Part shown: positions 6,439 through 14,662 of the stretch, piece by piece | How positions within the stretch are numbered: the first letter of the stretch is position 1 | How the letters are laid out: each line of letters begins with the position of its first letter | Virus record (IMG/VR): IMGVR_UViG_3300025011_000131 | Coordinates: 1 to 33,073 of that record | Strand: one strand, 5' to 3' | DNA: 33,073 bases | Origin: a virus | Notes under the pieces: model-generated | What the model was told of the DNA's origin: nothing | Databases searched by the model: none | What the model saw: the letters and a program-made list of their open reading frames with translations, nothing else | Position numbers and translations under genes: made by a program

Positions 6439-7506
6439 TCAATAAACAGAACCCTTTGTAATTCTTCTCCAGTTGTCATCAGATATTGTATTTACTGCAT
6501 TTAAATAGTATAAATATGTAGCATCATAATGAACAATCTGGCCAATTACAGTACCAATCGTTCCGTCAATCCCTCCACTTAATAAAACTGCACCTCCTGC
6601 AAATGCTCCATTAGCCATTGTTTCACCAATAAGTATATCATTCCCAGCATCACCCTTTGTATCAGCAGTTAATACAACTGTATCTCCTACACCATCTACT
6701 CCACCAACACCTTGAGTATCACTTGTAGTAATAGCTAAAGCTAAAGCTGTCACTGCATCTGCTTGAACACAATCTACTCCTGGAGTAGTTGTACCAAGTG
6801 TGACCGCATCAAAAATATTAGATCCTGCTGTAAATGTTTCAGTTGTCGCAATTAAATCACCTGCGACACCACCAATTAATGCTGTTAATACACAATTATT
6901 GACAGCAAAAGCGGCGGCAGTTACAAAGGTACTAGCAGTATTTACACTATCAGTACCATTAATGGCAGCAACAATTGCAGTTTTTGCAGTAGCTAAATCA
7001 GTACCAACAGACACCTCACCATCTGCATTAGCTGTCCCAACTGGAACAAAAGTATATACTTTAGTACCAATTGTCATTGTATTGCCAGCAGTAGGCTGGG
7101 TGTCAATGGTTAATGTTCCCTGTGATTTTGTTGAAACTGCTTCAATATCTACAGCTATAGTACCTGTGGATAATGATTGGGCAGCATCAGCACAAAATTC
7201 ATAAATATCATCACCAATCGTTACTGTTTCACCATCAATTACAACACCAGATATTGTTAATGTTTTAGTAGCTGCAACCGCATTTACAGGTGTGGCTTGA
7301 GTTGGAATTATTAAACTAGATGTTTTATTAATATCTGCTCCACCTGCAGTTATGGCTACTCCATTAAATTTAGGTGCAGTAATATCAAGTGTATTAATTT
7401 TATTATTTGCATCTGTTATAACTGCTTTCCCAGCAATAACTGTTCCAGGAGTAACATCTATTAAAGAATTTTCGGATGGGCTTTTAAATATAAATTCGTT
7501 CATCAT
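6439..7506 (-). CDS. putative head fiber / capsid decoration protein with nested repeat domains
   Basis: Residues 1-75 form an N-terminal virion-binding region (FIFKSPSENSLIDVTPGTVI). Two related domains follow, each built around TLTI, then a TIG motif, then Y-F: one starts near residue 82, the other near 130. The second appears inserted inside the first, whose other half resumes near 245 (VDCVQADAVTALALA). The C-terminus (IVHYDATYLYYLNAVNTISD) is typical of head fiber proteins. It is rich in Ala, Thr, Gly and Val and noticeably richer in GC than adjacent genes. The second ATG (7503) is better spaced from AGGAGG than the first. A surface-exposed adhesion role is inferred. Confidence 0.55.
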   Translation of the reverse strand: MMNEFIFKSPSENSLIDVTPGTVIAGKAVITDANNKINTLDITAPKFNGVAITAGGADINKTSSLIIPTQATPVNAVAATKTLTISGVVIDGETVTIGDDIYEFCADAAQSLSTGTIAVDIEAVSTKSQGTLTIDTQPTAGNTMTIGTKVYTFVPVGTANADGEVSVGTDLATAKTAIVAAINGTDSVNTASTFVTAAAFAVNNCVLTALIGGVAGDLIATTETFTAGSNIFDAVTLGTTTPGVDCVQADAVTALALAITTSDTQGVGGVDGVGDTVVLTADTKGDAGNDILIGETMANGAFAGGAVLLSGGIDGTIGTVIGQIVHYDATYLYYLNAVNTISDDNWRRITKGSVY

Positions 7507-7545
7507 TTGCCTCCTTTTTATTTATTTCAATAAAATTTTAATTCA

Positions 7546-7983
7546 CTAACCACCTGATTTATAAAAATTAGTATATAAATAACCATCATATAAATAGTCA
7601 TTAACTTTTAATTTTAATTCTTTATCATAAATTAATTTCAATTTACTCATAGTGCCTAATAAATCAGCAGGACTAAAAGTTTTAAAATCTTTATCTGTCA
7701 ATCTTAATTTTAATAATTCACCATTATTTATTTTTTCATCTAACCAAACTTTTCTCATATAATCAGCTAAAATCCATTGTTCCTCTTCGGTTAAATCATT
7801 AGTAAAAACTTCAGTAGTATCATCTCTAACTAAAGATTGTTTACATTTTTTAAATAAAGATACTGCTTTAGAAAGAGTTAATTTATTTTCTGTTAACATT
7901 TGTTCTTCATTTAAAGAAGTTAAATCAAAATCATCAATTTCGTGCATAAATTTTTGAAAAATTAAATCGTAAGAAGTACCCAT
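7546..7983 (-). CDS. head-tail connector (gp6-type adaptor) candidate
   Basis: The 145-aa, mostly helical protein opens MGTSYDLIFQKFMHEIDDFD and has LTEEEQWILADYMRKVWL and YLYDGYLYTNFYKSGG near its end, a pattern of conserved adaptor proteins that follow the capsid gene in Firmicute phages and dock under the portal. No enzyme motif is visible. It begins 18 bases downstream of the previous gene, with an AAGAG ribosome site. Confidence 0.55.
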   Translation of the reverse strand: MGTSYDLIFQKFMHEIDDFDLTSLNEEQMLTENKLTLSKAVSLFKKCKQSLVRDDTTEVFTNDLTEEEQWILADYMRKVWLDEKINNGELLKLRLTDKDFKTFSPADLLGTMSKLKLIYDKELKLKVNDYLYDGYLYTNFYKSGG

Positions 7984-8001
7984 GTAATCAACTCTTTATA
8001 T

Positions 8002-8526
8002 TTATTTTTTAATTTTTTCTTGATTTTCTTTATTAGCTTTTTCATCCTCTTTCATAAGAGAAATTTTAACTTTTGTCTCATCCTCAATAGTATCAATTAC
8101 AGATCCTTTTAAATTGTTATAATCAACAATTGCTAATTCAGCTAATAATTCTTTATTACCATCTGGAAGTTTTGAAATTTCTTCTTTCAATTCTTCTGCT
8201 TCTAAACTTGCTAACATGCGTTTTAATTCAGAATGTAATTTTATATCCTCATGTTTAAGATTTATAATCCCTAATGCATCAAATACTTTTTTATCAGGAA
8301 CATAAATATCTCCTGTTTGAATTAAATCACTAGTATATGCCATATTTTCTAACTCTACATATGGCAATGAAGCGGGAGCAGCAATTTTCATTAAATTAAT
8401 AGGTCTGCCATTTAATTGAATCCAATGAATTCTAGAGTTGGAATTATTGATAATTCTAACTTTAGTATCTGGATCAATTGTATTAAACTCGTTTGATTGA
8501 TTTTTAGATTGAATTGTTTTTGCCAT
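8002..8526 (-). CDS. hypothetical virion-module protein, 174 aa
   Basis: The N-terminal half has short beta strands (KVRIINNSNSRIHWIQLNG) and the C-terminal 80 residues are strongly helical and charged (Glu/Lys-rich), probably a coiled coil. There is no signal peptide and no recognised family. It lies between the major capsid gene region and the connector gene, separated from the capsid gene by an inserted GIY-YIG endonuclease, so in the ancestral order it directly followed the capsid gene. A minor head role is inferred. Confidence 0.5.
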   Translation of the reverse strand: MAKTIQSKNQSNEFNTIDPDTKVRIINNSNSRIHWIQLNGRPINLMKIAAPASLPYVELENMAYTSDLIQTGDIYVPDKKVFDALGIINLKHEDIKLHSELKRMLASLEAEELKEEISKLPDGNKELLAELAIVDYNNLKGSVIDTIEDETKVKISLMKEDEKANKENQEKIKK

Positions 8527-8572
8527 AAAAATAAATCATCCTTTTTATATTTAAATTTTATTATTACTTAGT

Positions 8573-9397
8573 TTATGAAGCGTATTTCCATATAAAACCT
8601 TTGTGAGATTTATATGTACCTTCACAACATCCAAGAAGATAAGTTGTTCTGATTTCAGAATCAATTTTTATATCTTTGTATGTGTCCCATGTTTTAATTA
8701 ATTGACCATCTAAAGTAAATTGATTAATTTTCTTACCAATTCTAGGTATGAATTTGTTTACATCAAAATCTTTTTGTTCATACTCAGATTTAAAAAACCA
8801 TAAATAATTATGTGCATAATTATTATTATGAAGACATGCTCTAGAAATATTAGTTTGAGATAAATTTAATACTTTGGAAACATAAACAGCACTTTCCCAT
8901 TCTTTAATATATCTACCATCAATTGTGCATTGAATTATAGGTTTGCTTTGAGATAAACTTATATTTCTTTTACCTTCATCAGTACGTTTGATACCCTTCA
9001 TTGAATTACTCATTTTTATTTTAGTTTTTTCTGAATGATGACAACCTAATTTGCTTTCAGCAATAGGACATATATTATAAGCAATTTCCTTATTAGTAGC
9101 ATCTAATGTATTTATCCAATATTGTTCTCTTGTGGTTAAATTATTTTCAAATTCTACTTTTTCTAATAAAACAATTATAAAGTATTGTGAACCATATTTA
9201 TTATAAGAATTTTGCAAATAACTATTTTTATGTTTATTATTTTTTAAATCTCTAAGATGCCCTAATTTACGTGACCATATATTTTTAGCACTACCTACAT
9301 AAAATTTATTATTTGCTAAATTTATAATTAAATAAATACCTGGATATTTCATATCTTTTGTGATAATATGTGAATTAATTGTTTCTAATATAATCAT
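8573..9397 (-). CDS. GIY-YIG homing endonuclease with NUMOD3 and two NUMOD1 modules
   Basis: The nuclease domain spans about residues 18-100: YPGIYLIINLANNKFYVGSA gives the GIY and YVG halves, followed by RKLGHLRDL with the catalytic Arg region and NKYGSQYF. A NUMOD3 helix (HHSEKTKIKMSNSMKGIKRT, about 127-150) and two NUMOD1 DNA-recognition modules (about 162-212 and 224-273, each ending in LW or GFIW) follow. It sits between the major capsid gene and the next head gene, a classic target for free-standing mobile endonucleases. The ATG at 9397 abuts its weak GAG site; a later Met at codon 16 is an alternative start. A strong hairpin precedes it. Confidence 0.85.
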   Translation of the reverse strand: MIILETINSHIITKDMKYPGIYLIINLANNKFYVGSAKNIWSRKLGHLRDLKNNKHKNSYLQNSYNKYGSQYFIIVLLEKVEFENNLTTREQYWINTLDATNKEIAYNICPIAESKLGCHHSEKTKIKMSNSMKGIKRTDEGKRNISLSQSKPIIQCTIDGRYIKEWESAVYVSKVLNLSQTNISRACLHNNNYAHNYLWFFKSEYEQKDFDVNKFIPRIGKKINQFTLDGQLIKTWDTYKDIKIDSEIRTTYLLGCCEGTYKSHKGFIWKYAS

Positions 9398-9412
9398 CTC
9401 AATTCTATTTAT

Positions 9413-9454
9413 ATTTTTAAATAAAATAGAGGAGTGTAAAAATCACTCCTCTAT
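9413..9454 (-). terminator. terminator after the major capsid gene; loop can pair downstream
   Basis: A perfect 11-bp stem ATAGAGGAGTG/CACTCCTCTAT (9426-9436/9444-9454) encloses a 7-nt loop and on the minus strand runs into TTTTATTT, so it should terminate capsid transcripts. The loop (plus-strand TAAAAAT, 9437-9443) is complementary to ATTTTTA at 9413-9419, allowing a pseudoknot in the leader of the GIY-YIG gene, but that match is AT-only and weak evidence. Confidence 0.75.
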
Positions 9455-9477
9455 ATAGAATTATTAAATTGTAATGA

Positions 9478-10479
9478 TTACAAACTGGTGTTCCTATACA
9501 TGCAATACCAATTTGAGTAAACAATAGTGACCCCAAATTTTTTATAACTTTTGAACTCTATACTGTCATCGGAATTTTCTGTTTCTTTTACAATAGTATC
9601 ACCTTCAAATGCAACTTTAACAATTTTACTTTCATTAGTTGCAATAATAATAGCATATTGATCACTTAACACTTTACTTGTATTACCATCATCAGCAAAA
9701 GCATTGGGTAATACAATTACACTAGCACCTCTAAATTTACCAATTCTACCAAATTCTCTACGTTCAGTTCTGTCCATATCACTTACAAATCCAGGGGTTT
9801 CTTCGATAGTACCTGCAAAAGTAGGAGTACAGAAAATAACTACGTTATCACCATATGATTGAACATTAGTAATCAATTGACCCATTTGACTAGGAACAAA
9901 AGCATTAGCTTGTACTTTCATATTAGCAGACAAACCAGTGAATGAAGCAATTAAAGTAGTTTGGATTTGAAGATTGATTTTTTCCATAATACCATCTACG
10001 ATAGCATTAATTAAATCAGTCCAATCCACCACACCGTCGAGGAATCTCTCGAATTCCACGAACACAGCTCCTCCAAATGCTTCCATAGTCATATTAATGT
10101 AATCAACATCTAATCTTGTTCTTTCAATTACACCACCTAAACCAACTTTGGTAATAAAGTTAAGTAAACCTCTCTTACCTTTCTTAGTTTTAAATTTAGG
10201 CTTTTGTCCTTGATCTAACATTTGATATTCAACAAAACCACCGTAAGCATCGTCAACTCTCTTAGGTAGAATCTCGTCTACATTCTCTTCAACTAATTCA
10301 AAAATTTCATTCTTGTTTTTACGGAAACTCTTGTATCTATTTTTACCATCTGGTACTAATTCCTTAAAAGCATTTCTTAATGCTTCATTTTTTTCAGCAG
10401 AAGTATATACAATATCATCTACAATTGAATCATTTCTATTATATGTAGCTTTGGCTAATTCAAAATATTTTCTTTCCAT
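9478..10479 (-). CDS. major capsid protein, HK97-fold type
   Basis: The 333-aa protein has the usual size and organisation: a charged helical N-terminus (1-75) that could act as delta/N-arm, an E-loop-like segment (QMLDQGQKPKFKTKKGKRG), a long spine helix region around 150-185 and a beta-rich P/A domain containing VVIFCTPTFAGTI and GASVIVLPNAFADD. It is flanked by decoration and protease-scaffold genes upstream and by a strong terminator downstream (9426-9454), as expected for a very highly expressed gene. AGGAGG precedes the ATG. No intein or intron interrupts it, although a homing endonuclease has settled right behind it. Confidence 0.8.
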   Translation of the reverse strand: MERKYFELAKATYNRNDSIVDDIVYTSAEKNEALRNAFKELVPDGKNRYKSFRKNKNEIFELVEENVDEILPKRVDDAYGGFVEYQMLDQGQKPKFKTKKGKRGLLNFITKVGLGGVIERTRLDVDYINMTMEAFGGAVFVEFERFLDGVVDWTDLINAIVDGIMEKINLQIQTTLIASFTGLSANMKVQANAFVPSQMGQLITNVQSYGDNVVIFCTPTFAGTIEETPGFVSDMDRTERREFGRIGKFRGASVIVLPNAFADDGNTSKVLSDQYAIIIATNESKIVKVAFEGDTIVKETENSDDSIEFKSYKKFGVTIVYSNWYCMYRNTSL

Positions 10480-10527
10480 ATTAAATTAATTCCTCCTTTA
10501 ATTATTATATTTATATTTTATTACTAC

Positions 10528-11079
10528 TTAGGATTTAGTACAAACAAACATCAAGGCTGCCTCACCAGCAGGTAAAGTTACAACTCTAGTTGCCTGTAAT
10601 TCAATAGCAGCACCAGCATTTTGAACTTTTTCTAATTCAATTTGTCCGTTAGTGGAAGGATATGCATATACAGCAGTACCAGCAGTAATATCAGCAACAA
10701 TAGCAGCATAGTTAGCATAATCTCCATCATCATACTTGAAGTTATTAGTGTCAAACATATCACCAATTTGCAAACGATAAATTCTAGGCAAATATTCATT
10801 AAGATTTAATCTAAAATTACCTAAAGACATATCACTTTCATCATACATTTTTTCTACACATGCTACTAAACCAACTCTGTCAGTTGCAGCAGAAGGGAGT
10901 CCAAGAGTTTTTGTGTAATGTTCTTCCACTAAAAGAAATCCATTCTGACATGCAGTAGCAGCAAAATCAGTTGCATTTAAAGCATATTGAATGTTATGCT
11001 CACCTGTTTTAACACCTGCTACTTTACGAAGATTTACAATACCATATCTACCAGTTGCTACATTGTTTACATTAGCCAT
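10528..11079 (-). CDS. capsid decoration / head stabilisation protein
   Basis: The 183-aa product is Ala/Gly-rich with beta-strand patterns (MANVNNVATGRYGIVNL at the start; VVTLPAGEAALMFVCTKS at the end). It sits directly between the protease-scaffold and major capsid genes, the usual place for a decoration or stabilisation subunit. AGGAGG lies 7 bases before the ATG. No catalytic motif, signal or membrane segment is visible. The assignment rests on position, size and composition. Confidence 0.55.
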   Translation of the reverse strand: MANVNNVATGRYGIVNLRKVAGVKTGEHNIQYALNATDFAATACQNGFLLVEEHYTKTLGLPSAATDRVGLVACVEKMYDESDMSLGNFRLNLNEYLPRIYRLQIGDMFDTNNFKYDDGDYANYAAIVADITAGTAVYAYPSTNGQIELEKVQNAGAAIELQATRVVTLPAGEAALMFVCTKS

Positions 11080-11115
11080 GAGTTAATTCCTCCTTAAATT
11101 TAATTTATTATTTTA

Positions 11116-12852
11116 TTATTTCTTAGGTATTAATGAAGTCCAATCTTCTTTTTTCTTAATTGAAAAATTAAAAATTGGAATCTCTGTTTCAGTTTTCTTA
11201 GTTTTCTTTGCAAATTTTGCAGATAATTCTTTTGATGCATACATAAGTTTAAATTCTTTATCCATATCTTCAAGAGATAAATTTTTGTCATTTATTGATT
11301 TAATATCTTCGGCAGATAATACTTTTGAGAAGTTTTCAATTAATTCTGTTTTAAGTTGTAATTGTTGTGCTTCAAATACTTCTTGTTGCTGTTGTTCTAT
11401 GTTGGATCTAAATTCTTGAAGAGTGGAGTTAATTTGAGTAAGCGTTTCATTTGAATTAACAAGTGTTTCATTTTCTGTTTTTAGAGAGTTAAATTGTTCA
11501 GTTAAAGTTGAAATATTATTTTCATATTCTGTTACTTTAGATTTAATATTTTCAAATTCAGGATTTGCTTTTTCATATTCTACAGTAATTGTATCTAATT
11601 TAGTTTGGATTTCATTTTTCTCAGTTTCTAAAATAGTAAATTTCTCATTAACTTCAGCAATTTTAGATTCAGTATCTTGTTTAATTTGTTCAAATTCAGA
11701 AGTTATAACTTCGTCAATATTAGTGAATGTAGCATTATCACCTGCTTGTTTTGGTCTCCAATCAGGAATAAATTCTACTTTTGCTTCAAAATCTAAAGTT
11801 ACAATATCCCCATTTAAACTATAAGGAACACCATAATATGTATCCCAACTATTAGTAACTATAACAGCATTTTCATCTTTTAAATCCATTAAATAAAAAC
11901 TACGTCTTTCAACTAATTCTCCCCAATAATTCTTCTTCATTTCAGTCATGGTTTGAAGAATTTTATCAATTTCTGTCATTAACTGACTATTGCTTAGAGA
12001 AAATTGTTCTTTAATCTTACTTTTAATTTCTTCTAAAGATAAATCATCAATATTAAATGAAATTGTTTCAATAGTAAGATTATATTTTTTCAATAATTCT
12101 AATTTTTCATCCACTAAATTATTTACCTCCTTCTTAATATTATCAACTTCTAATGAAGAAGATTGATTTTTTGAAAAAATTTGAGAGATCTCTTTCAATT
12201 CTTTCATCATTTGAGTAAATTGCTCATTGCAGTTTTGTTTATTAAATAATTGTATACTACTTGATTCAAAACATGGATCTATTGAATTAGATAATATACA
12301 AAACGCTGTAAATTGAAAATCTATAATTTCATAATAACCTTTATCTGAAAAACTACCTTTAGAAACCTCAATTTCCATACTATGATTAAAAACTTTATCT
12401 TCTTTTAATTTATTATATACATCTTGTCTCTTCCATAAAATTACATTAGTACATAGATACTCATGCATTCCAGATTCGTCTTCAATTTCTTCCCACCAAT
12501 AATCTGCACTTTCATAAACTACACCAATTGGATATGTATCATTTATAATCTCAACAGATTGAATATTGCCATTTTCATCTGTATCTACTTCTAAATGTGC
12601 ATCATGTGAACCAAAATCACCTTTATTACCATTTTCATCAGTTATATTCCTATTATAATTAGTTACAATAGGACAATTGTACATACTTTTAATATTTCTT
12701 TCAAAACTTTCCTTTGAAATAAAACTATTATTTCTGTTAAGTCCATGATATGCAATTTTAAGTATACCTGTATCAAAAGAAGAATTTATTTCAGTTATTT
12801 TATCAAATGATGAAGAATAATTAAGATACATTATTTTAGCAATAATTTTCAC
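11116..12852 (-). CDS. prohead protease fused to scaffold
   Basis: Residues about 26-205 form the protease: GILKIAYHGLNRNNSFISKE, a histidine in GSHDAHLEV (about 83-86), NHSMEIEV (H157, S158) as likely active-site residues, and FTAFCILSNSIDPCFESSSI as the closing strand, all typical of phage maturation proteases of the serine type. Residues about 210-530 are Glu/Lys/Gln-rich with long heptad stretches, the internal scaffold. The fusion would build the procapsid core, then digest itself. The first possible start is GTG (12852), but it overlaps the AGGAGG site; in-frame ATT codons lie 5 and 8 bases after AGGAGG and the first ATG is 20 bases after it, so the true start is open. Confidence 0.75.
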   Translation of the reverse strand: MKIIAKIMYLNYSSSFDKITEINSSFDTGILKIAYHGLNRNNSFISKESFERNIKSMYNCPIVTNYNRNITDENGNKGDFGSHDAHLEVDTDENGNIQSVEIINDTYPIGVVYESADYWWEEIEDESGMHEYLCTNVILWKRQDVYNKLKEDKVFNHSMEIEVSKGSFSDKGYYEIIDFQFTAFCILSNSIDPCFESSSIQLFNKQNCNEQFTQMMKELKEISQIFSKNQSSSLEVDNIKKEVNNLVDEKLELLKKYNLTIETISFNIDDLSLEEIKSKIKEQFSLSNSQLMTEIDKILQTMTEMKKNYWGELVERRSFYLMDLKDENAVIVTNSWDTYYGVPYSLNGDIVTLDFEAKVEFIPDWRPKQAGDNATFTNIDEVITSEFEQIKQDTESKIAEVNEKFTILETEKNEIQTKLDTITVEYEKANPEFENIKSKVTEYENNISTLTEQFNSLKTENETLVNSNETLTQINSTLQEFRSNIEQQQQEVFEAQQLQLKTELIENFSKVLSAEDIKSINDKNLSLEDMDKEFKLMYASKELSAKFAKKTKKTETEIPIFNFSIKKKEDWTSLIPKK

Positions 12853-12857
12853 CTCCT

Positions 12858-13043
12858 TTAAAAAGTCATTTTATTACTAAAAACAAATTGTTTTTTATCT
12901 ATTTGTTTAAAGTTAAATGTTGTAATAGTGGAGTTTTCAAAAATAAAAAAACTATTATTTTTAGATAATAGCTTAAATCCTTCTTGGAGCAATTTATTTT
13001 TTAGTTCTTCTGAAAAACAGTGAATGAAATTTATAATAATCAC
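12858..13043 (-). CDS. small conserved-type protein downstream of portal, about 60 aa
   Basis: The readable protein is IINFIHCFSEELKNKLLQEG and onward, ending QFVFSNKMTF, which looks like a real small phage protein: amphipathic helix then short strands with phenylalanine-rich turns. A longer frame reaches back to 13148 but overlaps the portal end and lacks a ribosome site there. AGAAGG (13049-13044) implies a start right here: GTG at 13043 touches it, whereas ATT (13037) is 5 bases away. The position just behind the portal suggests a head assembly role; function unknown. Confidence 0.5.
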   Translation of the reverse strand: MIIINFIHCFSEELKNKLLQEGFKLLSKNNSFFIFENSTITTFNFKQIDKKQFVFSNKMTF

Positions 13044-13065
13044 CTTCTTTATGATACTTAAAAAA

Positions 13066-14631
13066 TTACCTATTATTATTTTCTTTGTCCTGAGAAATAA
13101 TTGTATTATCTGCTGGGTCATCTGTTTCTGGTGCTCCACCTTTATCATCTGAATTTCCAGATTGATTCATGTTAGTAGGAGGTATCCAATTTGATTTAGA
13201 TTTAACAAGATTTTCATATTCCAATGAGGCGTTGTAACAATCACTATCATTACCAATTTTTGACGTAATAATATTAAGAGACCCTCCAATTGTAGTTAAC
13301 TTATACTCATTTTCAATCTGCTCTTTTTGATTAAACCAAGTAATTTTCCATATATTTAATTTAAACGTATATTTTTTACGTAAATTTACATTAGAAATAC
13401 GATAATTAAACCAACTTTGAATCTTATCAAGCATTGAAAAAACAATAGATTGTATATATACTAAATTTTGTGTTATACCTACTGAACTGTTTGTGCTTGA
13501 ACCTCCTAATAATAATGGATTTGCTCCTGCTTGCATATATGCCATTGACTTAGAAAATTCAGCTAAATTTGTTTTTTCATTTTGAATACTTCTAAATGGT
13601 ATCTCTTTCAGAGGATAAGGCGAACCCGTTATAGTAACTTTATCTGAAACACCTGAAGCTACCACATTTACCCACTGTGATACAACATCTGGTTCTACAA
13701 GGGGGATGCCAGTTTCCTTGTCGTGCGGAAATTCAATATTGATGAGTTTGATCGAATCATCCCTAGAACTCTCAATCTCTTCATCAACTAAATCATTTAA
13801 TAAAAATAACTCAGTAAACAATTGACTATATAAAGGCAAAAAGAAAGTATCATTATCTCCACCTAATTTAATGCAACAAACCTTATCACTAGGTAAAGGT
13901 TGCCATTCTGGATATCTTAATCTATCAGAATTAGTTTTATATTTATCATATAATATTTTAAATTCATCAGGATAAATACTCCAAGCAAATTCAGATAATT
14001 CATTATCTCTATTTAAATCTTCAAAATATTTAAAATTGAATTCTACTGCGTATTGTCCATTTTTTATAGAATATAATCTAACATATTTTATAGGCAAGTC
14101 CCATAGATAAGGGAAATTACCATCATTTTTTTCAAATCCACAATAAGCACCATATCTAACTAAACTTTCTATAATTCTACGTCCTGTTTTTTTTATATCT
14201 ATATTATCAATATATTTTCTAACAGTATTAAATTCATTATTAAAGTTTTTTAAAAGTTTATTTATTACTTCTTGAGATTCTTCTTCAGACATTTCTTTTG
14301 AAGTTTGATTAGTAATTTCTTCTTTTAATTTTTGCATTGTATAAAAATCAGGTTGAAGATAATTATCTAATGTTGCCATATTTGTAGTTAGATTTACTAA
14401 AACTTTATAAATACCTTCAGGTGCATATAAATTATCGGATAAATCAAGTATTTCTTTTTGATATTTTTGTGGATTACCTAACCATAATTTTATTTTATCA
14501 ATTGTTATATTTTTTAAATTTCTTCTTTTATTTGTAAAGAAACCACCTATTCTTGATAGGGAGAAGTTTTTAGCTGAATCCCATGATTTCTTTAATGAGA
14601 ATAGGGCAGGGGAGAGGTTTTGATCTGACAT
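13066..14631 (-). CDS. portal protein
   Basis: The 521-aa protein has portal-like size and layout: an N-terminal clip/wing region with WLGNPQKYQKEILDLSDNLY, a central GRRIIESLVRYGAYCGFEKN with WDLPIKYVRLYSI, a long stem/crown helix zone near 290-330 and a C-terminal acidic, disordered tail (DDKGGAPETDDPADN). Twelve copies would form the DNA channel at one capsid vertex and bind the terminase. It directly follows terL (31 bases apart) and precedes the protease-scaffold gene, the canonical order. AGGAGG lies ahead of the ATG. Confidence 0.85.
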   Translation of the reverse strand: MSDQNLSPALFSLKKSWDSAKNFSLSRIGGFFTNKRRNLKNITIDKIKLWLGNPQKYQKEILDLSDNLYAPEGIYKVLVNLTTNMATLDNYLQPDFYTMQKLKEEITNQTSKEMSEEESQEVINKLLKNFNNEFNTVRKYIDNIDIKKTGRRIIESLVRYGAYCGFEKNDGNFPYLWDLPIKYVRLYSIKNGQYAVEFNFKYFEDLNRDNELSEFAWSIYPDEFKILYDKYKTNSDRLRYPEWQPLPSDKVCCIKLGGDNDTFFLPLYSQLFTELFLLNDLVDEEIESSRDDSIKLINIEFPHDKETGIPLVEPDVVSQWVNVVASGVSDKVTITGSPYPLKEIPFRSIQNEKTNLAEFSKSMAYMQAGANPLLLGGSSTNSSVGITQNLVYIQSIVFSMLDKIQSWFNYRISNVNLRKKYTFKLNIWKITWFNQKEQIENEYKLTTIGGSLNIITSKIGNDSDCYNASLEYENLVKSKSNWIPPTNMNQSGNSDDKGGAPETDDPADNTIISQDKENNNR

Positions 14632-14662
14632 TTAAAACCTCCTTTCTGTTTATATTATTATT

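Noticed and set aside
6800-7204. Plus-strand open frames inside the fiber-like and tail-tube-like genes (also 2550-3026)
   Set aside because: They are antisense to well-supported structural genes, lack ribosome sites and arise from the GC-richer codon pattern of those genes.
13044-13148. N-terminal extension of the small gene behind the portal
   Set aside because: It lies within or beside the portal coding end with no ribosome site; AGAAGG near 13046 implies a start at or just below 13043.
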